Positions 28,891 to 39,900 of a stretch of 64,000 nt of DNA are shown piece after piece. Made by a program: the position numbers and the translations under genes. The notes beneath the pieces are model-generated. The model was not told where the DNA came from. It searched no databases and saw only the letters and a list, made by a program, of their open reading frames with translations. Each line of letters starts with the position of its first letter. Within the stretch, counting starts at the first letter, position 1. The stretch lies in contig NZ_JALKIL010000005.1 in NCBI RefSeq assembly GCF_023051105.1, forward strand, positions 121,852 to 185,851. The letters are read 5' to 3'. Source of the stretch: Anaerobiospirillum sp. NML120449 (GTDB taxonomy: Bacteria; Pseudomonadota; Gammaproteobacteria; Enterobacterales; Succinivibrionaceae).

Positions 28891-31800
28891 TTAGTAGTCG
28901 TAACGGGCGTTGGCCTGAATAGCCAGATCCTTGATGTTCTCGGATGCAGTGTAGGACACAGAAGCGCCGGCGGCAAAGTTGCCGTTGCGCATGCTTACAC
29001 CAGCCTTTACACCTGCAGTGACGTCATCAACAACCTGAGAGCTCAGAGGTGTAGACATGTTGCTTACACCAGTCCACTTGACCTTGGAGTTGTTATCCTT
29101 GTCACCGGCATAGGCAGTAACAGTGAGGTCAACAGAAGGCTTGATGCTCCAGGTACCCTGCTTGATGTTACGTGAGATGGTAACACCAACAGGTACAGAG
29201 ACCAGGTTCTGAGTATCACTCTTAACACTGGCAACTGAAGTATTGTTGATAGACACCTCATGGTCATCAGTGCTGATGCGGGTGAAGCGGGCACCAACAT
29301 GAGGAGTGATGTCATTACCACCAACTCTGATGTCATGACGTGCAGTCAGACCTGCGGAAATTACCTCGGTATCAACATTGGCAGTTGCCTTGCCCAGAGC
29401 TGTCTCGGCAGAGAGATCGTTATCAGTTCTGGTGTAGGTAGCATCAGCCAGAACAGTGGTAGTACCGTTGCTGATACGGGCATAGGCACCGGCACCAACA
29501 TACTTGGTATCGTTCTCTACGCCTTCAACCATGCCGGTTGATGAGGTAGTTCCTGTACCTGCGGATACTACTGCACCCACCTCGGTATTCTGACCCAGAC
29601 GTACGTCAATACCTGCTACCAGACCGTTGAGTTCAGCCTCGTTACCATAATCCCTGTCGTCAGCCTTAAGACCCTTGCTGTCCACCTTCTTATAGGTAGG
29701 AGTCATCCAGACTGAGCCACGGTTCTGGGCATTAGCAGCAGTGTAGAAATTACGCTTATCGTTCATCCAAGGTACGGCACGACGTGGCTGGCCTGCAATG
29801 TAGGTAGACAGATCGTTACCATCAAGACCGGCATGAGCGGCAATAGCCTCAACAGTGGTCTCATTGGCAGCAATGGCAGTCTTGGCTACGCCACCCAGAT
29901 TGGCCATACGGGCCACAGCCTCAGCATCACGTCCACTGTTGGTTGCAGTGACAACATGGTTCAGCAGTGGGTTGCTGGCAGCATGGTAAACGCTGTAGGT
30001 ACCGTCACCATTGTCTACAGAAACATACTTGCTGGCTGCAAGGATGTTACCCTCGCTGTCGCTGAACTGCTTCTTGTCCGGATTGTAGGTAACGCCTGGA
30101 GCAACTTCGCCACGCAGCTTTTCGCGCTCAGGGTTGCCATCAAAGCCACCGTAGACAGCCAGAGCCTCACGTACAGGAGATGAAATATCCTTATAGCTGG
30201 CTTCGGCTACCTGAGGACGAACCACCATGGTTACATCGCCAACCTTGCCAGGATTGAGGCCATCAGGAGCCTCAAAGAGGCCGTTTACAGACTCAACCTT
30301 TATGGTGGCATTGTTCTCAGTAGTGAGGTCAACAGAACCGTTCTGGTCCTCAAACAGACGTATCGGTCCATTTGGATTGATGGTGGTACCTGCGATGAGA
30401 ACCTTGGCACCTTCCTGAGCGTAGATGCTGGCATCAGGCTTGTTGAAGGTGATGGCAGCATTGGCCTTGCTGTTAACAGCGCTGTTGTGCATGGCCAGAG
30501 CAGAACCCTTACCCATGTAAACGTCATTGCTGGCAACCTTGGACTTGTAATCGGCATCAGCAGACTGGTACTCAGAGTAGCTGCGGGAAGCATCAACAAT
30601 AATCTTGCTGCCGTTCTGAACAGTTACTGGCTTGGCAACATAGGCGATGGCACCTACAGCCTCAGGAGAGCTTACCGGATCCTGAAGAGAACCGTTCTTG
30701 AAGTACGGAGCAAATGCAGTCTGGAGCTCCTTGAGAGCGCCATCGACATCGGAGGCCTCAGTACCCATTGCAACAACAGAGTTCTTCAGGGCAACCAGAG
30801 TACCATTGAGCTCACCGGCACTGCCGACAGCTGCAGCTGCAGCCAGCTTGGCAGGTGCGCCATGAGTGCCACCAGCAGAACCACCGGCATCAGCAGAACC
30901 GCCACCGGTACCCTCCTGAGGCTTTTCAGGGGTAACAGGGGTTGAGTTGCCAACGCTCTTCATGGCCACGATAGTGGTCTGCTCACCATAGCCAGGATCG
31001 GCAATGATGGTACCGCCTGCAAGGTCGGTATGACCGGTAACGATACGGGCAGTACCGTTTTTACCGTCAGAGCCGACACGGGCCTCAACCCCCTTGGCCA
31101 GCTTTAAGGATCCGGTAGTGTTATCACCCTTGGCAAGGTGAACATCACGGCCAAACTCAAGTGAGCCAAACTCGTTGTTACCGCTCAGTACAGTCTTGTT
31201 GATGAAAGCTGCATGTCCGGAAATCTTCATATTACCGGTGTAGTCAGTGGTATCGGTCACCTCAGGAGCGCCCACATGCAGGCTGGCAGCCTGGAGGGTT
31301 ACACCTGAGTCACCATCGGCAGTGACAGCCTTACCGGTAAGGTTTCTGACACTGATATCGCCAATTACAGCAGTCTTACCGTCTACCTGCAGATTGCCGC
31401 CACTGAGGATATTGCCATCAACTTTCAGATCGCCCTGGCTCTTGAGATTTGCAACATTCTTGATATCACCAGTTACCTGCAGCTGAGCTCCCTTGGCAAC
31501 ATTGACATTGGTGCTCTCGTAGAGGTGCTGACCAACCTTGAGGCTGCCGCTGTTAACGTTAACAGCAGCAACCTTAGCAACATTGTTGCTGACAGTTACA
31601 GTGGAGCCTGAGTTGATGTTCAGAGTCTGGCCATTCTCGATGTTTTCACCGACGGTGGCAACAGCATTGGACAGATCAATCTTTGTGAACTGGTCAATGT
31701 GCTTGCCTACACTAACTGTAGTACCGGCTGCAGTAATATTGGCTACCTTGCTGATATTTTCAGCAACAGTAGTGGTAGCCTCAATCTGCATGTTAGTGTA

Positions 31801-34800
31801 CTTGCCGCCCTCAACGTTCTTCATTTCAGTAAGCGCGGCATTATTACCTGTTACAGCCAGGATGGTCTCATCAGTTGAGCTGCCGTCCTTAAGGATTACA
31901 TTACCGAGCTTACCGCCATTGATAAACTTAAATGCAGCTCCTGAATCAAGGGTAGCATTTGATACCACAGCATTATTTTTGGTATCAGAAATAAACATGC
32001 CCCCATTGCCTTCAGCATTGCTCAGGGAGCCGTTACCCAGCACAACGTGAGAGCCGTCTACAGCCATGGAGCCGGCGTGTACTACAACCTTTTCACCATC
32101 GCGAATATTGACTACCTTTGCATCAGCCAGTTTGTCATTCTTGAAACCGTCTAAACCCTGCTGAGACATGAATACTTTGAGTATCTGCCAGTCAGCGGTG
32201 CCATCTGGGCGAATTACCTTATCAAGCTCGGCTATTTGTGTATCGCCGATATCGAAAGTACCGTCAACAGGATCCTGAGGATTAGTCAGGAACTGTTCCT
32301 TAAGCTTCTTAAGATCTTCAGCAGTTATTGCACCGGTAGTGCCCAGATCAAGTTTGAGAGTACCGCCATTCTTGATGGTAATGTTATTAGTAATCTTGTT
32401 ATCAGGATCAATAACAGAAGGAGTCCATCCTGGTGGATAGTCGTTTCCGTTATTTCCAGTGATGTCATAGTTAATCTTTATGTGACGCAGTGCCTCAGGA
32501 CCGAGCTCCATCTGAGCTGTAGCACCCTGAATATCAATGGCACCACCAGTAGTGGTATATCCGTACTTTTCCTTATCAGTATCAGATGTTCCAAATGGAG
32601 CCTTACCTACCACCATTTTGCCGTTGAGGGTAAGCTTGCCTTCTGACATGCTAAAGTTGTCAATCTGAGACAGCTTGTCGTCAGTTCCTGGGCCAATAAC
32701 AACGTTGGCGCCATCAAAAGAGGCGGCTCCGGCAACCATGGCCCCACTGACGTTTAAAGTGGTGCCTGAATTAAGTACTGCCTTACCGTTTACAGTCAGA
32801 TCCTTATTGGCGGTAAGCTTGGAGGTGCCCTCAAGGGTCATGTCACCTACAAAACCGACATTACCACTGGCCTCAATACTGGTGTTTGTAATGGATCCGG
32901 ATCCGGATGCTCTCAATGCACCACCAAGTTTGACTGTGGCGTCCTTGAATGCCATGTTGCCGCCGGCAAGTGAGTGAGTGCTATCTATGCTGCCGCCAGA
33001 CATCTTCAGCTCACCAAGGCTTACATCGCCCTTAGCTGTAATGGTGCCGCTCTGAATTTCTGCGCTGGTAAAAGAAGCAGAACTCTGCTCGTGGACAACA
33101 ATCTTGGAATTTGCGCCCAGTACAACCTTTCCGGCATTAAGTGCAGGCGTGCCGTTTCCATATTGAGGCAGCCCCAGATCGCCAGCACCAGACTCTGTAC
33201 CGACTTCAATAAGAGCATTCTTTGAAGCATCAATGTTTTTGGCTGTCCACTGGCCATACTTAACCTTAAGAGCAGCTACTTTATCAGCAGAGAGACCATC
33301 AAGATTGATGTCCATTTCAACTGTTCCGGTGTCTGAAGAAGTGCTGCTAAACTGTCCTGCAAGACCTGCGTCTGTGAGCTGCCCGAACTCATCACGATCA
33401 CGCTCGGCAAAGCCCAGCTCAACAGAGGATGATTCACCACCACTGTTGCTTACAAGTAATTGCTTTACATTATTAGCTGAGGTAATGCTCTTACCGGCTA
33501 TTACTTTGCCACTTGTAATTGTGATATTACCGCCACTGGTCTTCTCGTCCACCTTGAGATCACCAGTAGCCTTAAGGGTATTACCGTTACCAAGGGAAAT
33601 GCTTTTGCCTTCAAGGTAAATATTGTTAGCCTGGAGGGTATTGCCAGTGCCCGACATGCCTACACTGTCAGTCTTAACAGCACCAACTGCAGAAACATTA
33701 CTGATGCGATCTGTTGAGATAGACTTGCCGCCACTGCCGTTGATATCTCCCTCAATTACCATTGAGGCATTTCCACCTAGGAATACGGCAGCACCCTGAG
33801 ACAGTTTGCCTGAACGCTGACCATCAAGATTGAGCAGCTCACGTCCATTAGCGTCATTGAGCTTGAGGGAGCCTTCTCTTATATCAAAGGTTGATCTGTG
33901 TGAAACACCATCAACAGTAAGCTTGCCTTTGGTCAGGTCCATAGAGGCATGACCCTGGTATTTAAATGATGGCCTTACAACGCCATCACTGTTTTTACCA
34001 GCATCAATTTCCTGCTCGCCAGTTCCATAGATCTTGATACTTGTTGAGCTTTGACTGCTAAGATGCAGACCGCCCTCTGCAATAAGAGTGGCATCAACAC
34101 CATCTGTTTCTGGAGATGACTGAGTGCCACCAACCTGCAGAGTTCCCTGAGCTACAGTTATTTCTCCGTTTGCAGTAATCTTTCCTGCACCTACAGTCAG
34201 ACGGCTGCCGCTTTCCAGTTTTACCGCGCCATCAATCACACCTTCCTGCGCGGCATAATAGCCTTCAGCATCCGGGTCATACTTATTGTCGACATAATCG
34301 GTATTGATAATTTCAACCTTATTTTTGAGGTTGAAAACACCATCATCTCCTGAAGCTGTAAGCTGGAGATTCTTTGCTGTAGCCTGATTGAAGTTATAGT
34401 CGATATTGGCATCGCCACTTTCAGTCAGCTGAAGGGTATTCGCCTCCAGGTTGAGATTTTTACCAACACTGTTAGGTCCAGTATCACTGGATATAGCCTT
34501 TTCGAGGGAAATAGTATCAGCAGCAATAGTAGCGCCTTTCTCAACACTGATTTTTCCAGTCTGAGGTGTGGTAGCAAACTCAAGATCATCGAGCTTGAGA
34601 GATTCTTTTTGAGCCGAGAAGTCAAGAACACCATCGCCCTTAATTACAATAGTGCCCTTCTGACCACCGCCTTCACCGCCGCCATTAACGAAATCTGTTA
34701 CCTGCTGTGTACTGGTCTTGAGTCTTGCTTCAATACTGGTATTGCCGTCACCAATAACAAAACGACCATTGTCACTGTCCTTGCTTACAAGCTTGGTATC

Positions 34801-35829
34801 AGGAGTAAGCTCCATGATGCCATTTCTAAGCTCAACTTTACCAGCATTAGCAGGGGAGGCATTACCATTAATTTCAATGGTTCCACCACCAATAGTCATA
34901 TGGGCAGTTTCACCATTTGCTGCATCAAGGGCCTTATCAAAATCAAAAACTGCAGTACGGTTCTGTCCCACCTTGATGGTAGTGCCGTTTAGAGAGCCTG
35001 TAGCCTTGATTGTGCCGTTATTATTAAAATCTGCCTCATTATTGTGCTCGGCAAAAGAAATGATGCCGCCATTACCATTAATGGTTCCAAGAAGAACAGC
35101 ATTCTCTGCCTTTTTGCCATTCATGATGATCATGCCGCCTTCATTGAGATGAATCTCTGAAGCCGACTTACCACCTGATGCGGCACGACCTAAAGTTGCT
35201 ATAGCACCATTATTGCCCTGACTGGCGACATGAATAATAGCGGTTGGGCCAACAGATGCGTCACCACTGCTGTCGGCGCCGCCGCTGCTGGCTCGTGCAG
35301 CCTGACCACTGCCAATAGTGATGCTGTCTGCACTTAACTGGACATTGCCACCGCTATGAAAGCCAGAGCGCAGGCGCAGCTCACCCTGCTGAACACCAAC
35401 AGAGCCTATGTCCATCTTGAACTCATAACCGGCATTAGGCTCACCAATAGCAATGATAGAACGATCACTACTTTCAAGAGATAGAGAGCCACCACCAGTA
35501 ATCTGACCGGAAGGGCCATTAGACTTAATCGAGTGAACCCCTTGACCTGCAGCCGGACCAGCAGTAATGCTCAGATTTCCATTCCACTCAATCTGCTTGT
35601 CAACGTTAAACTGTTTTGGCGCCTTATCAGAGCTGAGAGTAAAATCGCCGCCATTCTTGAGCTCTTCAAGATTATTAAGCTCTGCAGCTTGAGTAGAGGT
35701 GGAATAAACAGAGGCGAGGGCGGCCGTGCTGAGAAGAGCAGTAGAAGCCAGACCCTTGAGATAGGCATCTTTCATAACAGCACGGTACTGTGCCGACAGA
35801 AAAGTAATTGTGGAATTTGTTTGCTTCAT
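28891..35829 (-). CDS. Giant autotransporter, 2,312 aa
   Basis: Family member with the shared extended signal peptide (residues 1-49, cleavage near STQAA). The ATG at 35827-35829 follows GAGAAGAAG. The passenger N-terminal half (about 50-1080) matches the paralogs. The conserved partly helical module spans about 1090-1343. Only short remnants of the two repeat arrays are present, which explains the shorter length. A Gly/Ser/Pro linker lies at about 1625-1655. The pre-barrel region carries RDAEAVARM. The beta-barrel runs from about 2035 (SVWMTPTYKK) to the terminal ARYDY. No catalytic motif is seen. It has its own double terminator, so it is monocistronic. Confidence 0.95.
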   Translation of the reverse strand: MKQTNSTITFLSAQYRAVMKDAYLKGLASTALLSTAALASVYSTSTQAAELNNLEELKNGGDFTLSSDKAPKQFNVDKQIEWNGNLSITAGPAAGQGVHSIKSNGPSGQITGGGSLSLESSDRSIIAIGEPNAGYEFKMDIGSVGVQQGELRLRSGFHSGGNVQLSADSITIGSGQAARASSGGADSSGDASVGPTAIIHVASQGNNGAIATLGRAASGGKSASEIHLNEGGMIIMNGKKAENAVLLGTINGNGGIISFAEHNNEADFNNNGTIKATGSLNGTTIKVGQNRTAVFDFDKALDAANGETAHMTIGGGTIEINGNASPANAGKVELRNGIMELTPDTKLVSKDSDNGRFVIGDGNTSIEARLKTSTQQVTDFVNGGGEGGGQKGTIVIKGDGVLDFSAQKESLKLDDLEFATTPQTGKISVEKGATIAADTISLEKAISSDTGPNSVGKNLNLEANTLQLTESGDANIDYNFNQATAKNLQLTASGDDGVFNLKNKVEIINTDYVDNKYDPDAEGYYAAQEGVIDGAVKLESGSRLTVGAGKITANGEITVAQGTLQVGGTQSSPETDGVDATLIAEGGLHLSSQSSTSIKIYGTGEQEIDAGKNSDGVVRPSFKYQGHASMDLTKGKLTVDGVSHRSTFDIREGSLKLNDANGRELLNLDGQRSGKLSQGAAVFLGGNASMVIEGDINGSGGKSISTDRISNVSAVGAVKTDSVGMSGTGNTLQANNIYLEGKSISLGNGNTLKATGDLKVDEKTSGGNITITSGKVIAGKSITSANNVKQLLVSNSGGESSSVELGFAERDRDEFGQLTDAGLAGQFSSTSSDTGTVEMDINLDGLSADKVAALKVKYGQWTAKNIDASKNALIEVGTESGAGDLGLPQYGNGTPALNAGKVVLGANSKIVVHEQSSASFTSAEIQSGTITAKGDVSLGELKMSGGSIDSTHSLAGGNMAFKDATVKLGGALRASGSGSITNTSIEASGNVGFVGDMTLEGTSKLTANKDLTVNGKAVLNSGTTLNVSGAMVAGAASFDGANVVIGPGTDDKLSQIDNFSMSEGKLTLNGKMVVGKAPFGTSDTDKEKYGYTTTGGAIDIQGATAQMELGPEALRHIKINYDITGNNGNDYPPGWTPSVIDPDNKITNNITIKNGGTLKLDLGTTGAITAEDLKKLKEQFLTNPQDPVDGTFDIGDTQIAELDKVIRPDGTADWQILKVFMSQQGLDGFKNDKLADAKVVNIRDGEKVVVHAGSMAVDGSHVVLGNGSLSNAEGNGGMFISDTKNNAVVSNATLDSGAAFKFINGGKLGNVILKDGSSTDETILAVTGNNAALTEMKNVEGGKYTNMQIEATTTVAENISKVANITAAGTTVSVGKHIDQFTKIDLSNAVATVGENIENGQTLNINSGSTVTVSNNVAKVAAVNVNSGSLKVGQHLYESTNVNVAKGAQLQVTGDIKNVANLKSQGDLKVDGNILSGGNLQVDGKTAVIGDISVRNLTGKAVTADGDSGVTLQAASLHVGAPEVTDTTDYTGNMKISGHAAFINKTVLSGNNEFGSLEFGRDVHLAKGDNTTGSLKLAKGVEARVGSDGKNGTARIVTGHTDLAGGTIIADPGYGEQTTIVAMKSVGNSTPVTPEKPQEGTGGGSADAGGSAGGTHGAPAKLAAAAAVGSAGELNGTLVALKNSVVAMGTEASDVDGALKELQTAFAPYFKNGSLQDPVSSPEAVGAIAYVAKPVTVQNGSKIIVDASRSYSEYQSADADYKSKVASNDVYMGKGSALAMHNSAVNSKANAAITFNKPDASIYAQEGAKVLIAGTTINPNGPIRLFEDQNGSVDLTTENNATIKVESVNGLFEAPDGLNPGKVGDVTMVVRPQVAEASYKDISSPVREALAVYGGFDGNPEREKLRGEVAPGVTYNPDKKQFSDSEGNILAASKYVSVDNGDGTYSVYHAASNPLLNHVVTATNSGRDAEAVARMANLGGVAKTAIAANETTVEAIAAHAGLDGNDLSTYIAGQPRRAVPWMNDKRNFYTAANAQNRGSVWMTPTYKKVDSKGLKADDRDYGNEAELNGLVAGIDVRLGQNTEVGAVVSAGTGTTSSTGMVEGVENDTKYVGAGAYARISNGTTTVLADATYTRTDNDLSAETALGKATANVDTEVISAGLTARHDIRVGGNDITPHVGARFTRISTDDHEVSINNTSVASVKSDTQNLVSVPVGVTISRNIKQGTWSIKPSVDLTVTAYAGDKDNNSKVKWTGVSNMSTPLSSQVVDDVTAGVKAGVSMRNGNFAAGASVSYTASENIKDLAIQANARYDY

Positions 35830-36474
35830 GTTGTTCTTCTTCTCGTAGCGCCAGCCGGCTGAGCAGAATAATCCTGCCTTGCTGTTAAGGCAGGTAGGAC
35901 ATGTGTCCAGGCCGGGGGCAAATAAGAAAGTGGTGCTCCATATTCAGGAGCCAGTTATTCTCTACTGCAGTACAGTTTGGGCATGGCCCTGCGTCTCTTT
36001 ATGTTGCTGACCGTCTGCCAGGGAGGCCCATCAGCTTAAGATGTGACCTTAAAAGTTAAGACAACCAGTGACAGACATCCTGCGCTGCTCATGGCAGGTC
36101 AGGTTTTGGCTGATGACGACTGTAGTGCAGCTCTCTCTTCAGTTTCCAAATAGATTGGTACTGTTTAATTTATACCACCAGGCAGTGGCAGTAAGTATGT
36201 TTGTCTGATGCCGGGTCCTTGCAGGGACAAAAGGCAATACAGCGATGCATTTAACGGCAGGTACTGATAGTTCTTTGACTTTACACTGTCAAAATGTGAA
36301 CAGTGCCCATACTTGCACCGATTGTGACCAGCCTCTGCCCTCTTACTACCAACTTACCATGTCTGCACTCCCACCTTTTCCCCTTTGTCAAACCTTATTT
36401 ACATGCTGTTTACACGAGAGAAAGTATTTAAAACTGCCAATATTTTAATCAGTAAGCCGAAAGCTCAGGTCAAA

Positions 36475-36489
36475 TCCGAAAAAAGTTTT
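36475..36489. promoter_or_regulatory. TCCGAAAAA-AGTTT motif shared with 43582-43594
   Basis: TCCGAAAAAAGTTTT here; TCCGAAAAAGTTT upstream of the 43095 paralog. In both places it precedes (plus orientation) the 17-bp CCCGGCGCAACCTGGCG element by about 90-140 bp. The function is unknown. Confidence 0.3.
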
Positions 36490-36563
36490 ATTAATACCGC
36501 ATGACAGGCCTTCAGACGTTATCCCTAGCTACATTCTCGCAACTGTTTCGAATGCAGATTATT

Positions 36564-36580
36564 CCCGGCGCAACCTGGCG
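36564..36580. promoter_or_regulatory. 17-bp element CCCGGCGCAACCTGGCG, copy 1
   Basis: Exact copy of the element at 43721-43737. It lies about 735 bp before the start of the 2,312-aa autotransporter, and the other copy lies about 630 bp before the 2,046-aa one. The same position relative to two paralogs suggests a shared upstream control site or leftover from the duplication. Confidence 0.45.
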
Positions 36581-36808
36581 CCTCCCAGCAACCGCAAAAC
36601 ATATATATCTAGATTTATCAATGTATCTGAATACAAAATCCCGCTAATAGAGCCGACTCTGAATACTTGTCATACAGCAGGACCTCTCCAGACACCGCTA
36701 AATTAATCCCTGAAGTACAGGCCTGCTTTCTAAAAGTTCATGACAGTCGATTTCTTTCTTTGAGAGTCTGCCGGATAAGCTCTATTTTGCCGACTGCACA
36801 TGCGCCAA

Positions 36809-36837
36809 AGCCGCTGCTCCCTGTGGAAGCAGCGGCT
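36809..36837. terminator. Distal hairpin downstream of the 43095 autotransporter
   Basis: 10-bp stem AGCCGCTGCT / AGCAGCGGCT with a 9-nt loop. There is no clear T-run on the minus strand. It is part of a series of hairpins behind the stop codon at 36955. Confidence 0.4.
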
Positions 36838-36894
36838 AAATCCTTGTCAGGTTGACCTGACAGTTAAAAATATGTTGGCGTTCGTTTACTTCAT

Positions 36895-36923
36895 GCTTGC
36901 CGCTTCATACCGAAGCGGCAAGC
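36895..36923 (-). terminator. Hairpin after the 43095 autotransporter
   Basis: Perfect 12-bp stem (GCTTGCCGCTTC and its complement) with a 5-nt loop, about 30 nt behind the stop codon. A small CCCGC/GCGGG hairpin lies in between. No strong T-run follows. Confidence 0.55.
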
Positions 36924-36954
36924 CATGGAAGCCCGCCTTGCGGGTTGCCTGATA

Positions 36955-39900
36955 TTAGAAGTCGTAACGAACGTTGGCGCCTACAGCAACCTCGCTGCTG
37001 CTGGATGAGCCGTTGTAGGAAACACCGGCACCGGCAGTAAAGTTGCCACGGGTGGCGGATACACCGACTGCAGCACCGTAGGTAACGCGGTCGATAACCT
37101 CAGTCTCAACATTGGTACGCAGATCCTTGGTACCGGTCCATGAGACTTCGCCCTTGCTTGAAGTGTCGCCCAGGTTGGCTGTTACGTGAACATCGGCAGA
37201 AGGCTTGATGTTCCAGCCATTGCTGTTGATGTTGCGGGATACGGTAACACCTACAGGGATGGAAACAACATTCTGAGCATCAGAGCTGTAGGAGGCAACA
37301 ACGTTGTCACCCATCTTGACATCGTGACCGGAGGTCTTGATGTGGCTGAAGCGGGCACCAGCATGAGGGCTGACCTCATAGCCATTGACATTGAAGTCAC
37401 GCTTGGCGGTTACACCGGCAGAAATTACCTTGGTATCGGCGGCAGCGCTGAGCTTGCGATCTGGAGCAACATCAAGGTTACTGCTCAGGTCGTTGTCAGC
37501 CTGGGTGTAGGTTAAATCACCTACAACTGAGGTGTCGCCGTTCTTGAAGCGGCTGTAAACACCTGCACCCATGTAGCTTACGTCGTTGGATACGTTAGAG
37601 GCCAGCTCCTTACCGGTAACCTCACCCTTACCTACGTTGACTACAGCACCTACCTCAACATCACGGCTTACGCGGTAATCAGCGCCAACGGCCATACCGT
37701 ACATGTCGGTCTTGTTGCCATAGCTCTGACCCTGAGCTTCCATGCCCTTGGAATCACCACGGGTGTATACAGGGGTTGCCCATACAGAGCCACGGGTTGA
37801 ACCCAGAGAGCTAATGTTCTTGCCCTCAGCATTGGCGCCTACGCCTACACCCATACGGGCAGCAACAGCATCAGTAGTAGTTCTGTTAGCGGTAAGAGCT
37901 GCGTTTACAGCACCACCCATAGCGGCCAGACGTGCTGCGGAGTCAGCATCACGACCAGTCTTGGACTCGTACTTGATCTTGTTGAGCAGCTCATTGGTGC
38001 CATTGGTGTTGTTGTAGGCATTGATGGTCTCACGAATTGGGTCGGAGGCATCGTGGTAGAGGGTGTTGCCTACACTCTGATTCATGGTCAGCTTAACATC
38101 ACCGATCTCACCGGCAGCCAGACCACCTTCAACCTCGAACAGACCATTGACGGACTGAACAGCCAGGTTCTTGTTACCGGCAGTTTCAAGGGTAACGGTA
38201 CCATCGGCGTCAGCAAAGAGCTTGATGCTCTGATCGCTCTGCAGGCCGTCAGCGGTAAGCAGAACCTTGGCACCATCGTCGGCATAGATGGTAGCGTTCT
38301 TCTTCTCGAAGGTAACAGCTGCCTGCTTGCCGGATACTGCCTGAGCACTCATAGCCAGAGCAGAGTTCTTACCGATATAGGTGTCAGCTGTATTGGCAGA
38401 GGCTGGCTTGGCATCCTCGCCTGAGCCTGGAGTGTTGGAGGCGCCTGCATCAACTACAATCTTGCTGCCACTAGCAACGGTAATTGGCTTGGCAACGTAA
38501 GCGATAGCACCTACAGCGCCAGGTGCAGAAGATGGATCCTGCAGAGAGCCATTCTTCATGTATGGAGCAAAGGTATTCTTCAGGTCGTCAACTGCAGCCT
38601 GCAGATTTGCAGTGTCTACGCCCAGTGCAACGATGGAGTTCTTAAGAGCGTGGATGTTACCGTCGAGACGACCGGCAGAGGCAATCTGAACATCAGAGCC
38701 GCCGTTGTTGCCGCCAGCATCACCCTCTGGCTTTGGAGCTGGGTTTATTGGCAGGGCTGGAATCTTATCCTGGTCAGCACCGCCCTGACCTGCATCAGGC
38801 TTCTGCTCACCTTCAGGCTTCTGGGTACCATCACCATTGCCAGCATCAGCCAGCAGCTGTGCAGTTTCCTGCTTGCCAAGGGAACCAATCAGAACCATGG
38901 TGGCTTCCTGACCGTACTCTGGGTCAGCGTAAATGGTACCGCCATTGAGCTGCAGGTTCTGGGCGGCCAGCACAGCAGTGGTGCCTGATGGGCCGTCAGT
39001 ACCAACGAAGAGGTTCTTGCCTGCACCAATGGTTACGTTCTGAGCTACGCTCTTACCTGCGGTCAGGTGAGCATCATTCTTAAACTCAACAGAACCGAAG
39101 GTGTTGGAACCGCCAAGCATTGCCTTACCGGCAAAGGAAGCCTTTTCGGTAACATTGATATCGCCGTTGAAGCTGGTGTCTTCAGTGCCCTTAACAGTCA
39201 GGTTCTTGGCAGTCAGGCTGGTACCGGAGGCATTGGCTGAGCTCAGCAGACGATCTGCAGTAACATCACCACCAACCTTCAGACTGGCATTAACATCCAG
39301 ATCTGCAACATCAGTTACGCTGCCAGAAACATTGGTAGTGGCAGAGATGTCGACCATGGTGTGAGCAGCGCCCTTGATAGCGGCGATATTGGTGGTCTTG
39401 GAGGTATCACCACCAATAACCATAGTGGTCTTGTCGTTGGCATCACCAGCTTTCAGGGTGATCTCACCTACGTTACCGCCGTTCTTGAATGCGAAGTGGG
39501 CGCCAGTATCGAGGGTAGCGTTGCCTACCTTGGAAGGATCTTTCTGATCAGCGATGAAGTTATTCTGGCTGTTAAGACCTGCATTATTCAGGGAACCATT
39601 GCCCAGAACAACGTCACCTGAAGCCTCCATGCTGCCTACATTGGCATTGAAGCGATCGCCGGAGCCAACATTGTAAACAGTGGTGTTGCTCAGCTGCTCG
39701 TTGATAACGCCGTCAAGGGAACCAGCGCTAACGTACTGCTCAAGTTCATTCCAGTCAGCACGACCATCTTTGATGACATCACCGATATCGGTAAGTACTG
39801 CCTTACCAATATCCAGAGCGCCATCAACCTGGCTTCCTGCACCTGAATAGCCCTTGAGGAATTCTTTCTTCAGATTAATCAGGTCCTGAGAGCTCAGCTT

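Larger units (their letters stand above)
35830..36954. other. Intergenic: leader of the 35829 autotransporter
   Basis: About 1.1 kb without a recognisable gene. It contains AT-rich stretches (36120-36700), two motifs shared with the region upstream of the 43095 paralog (36475-36489 and 36564-36580), and the hairpins behind the 36955 stop codon. Confidence 0.55.

Noticed and set aside
37745..37800. RGD tripeptide in the 2,046-aa autotransporter as an integrin-binding site
   Set aside because: It lies at the start of the membrane barrel domain, not in the exposed passenger.
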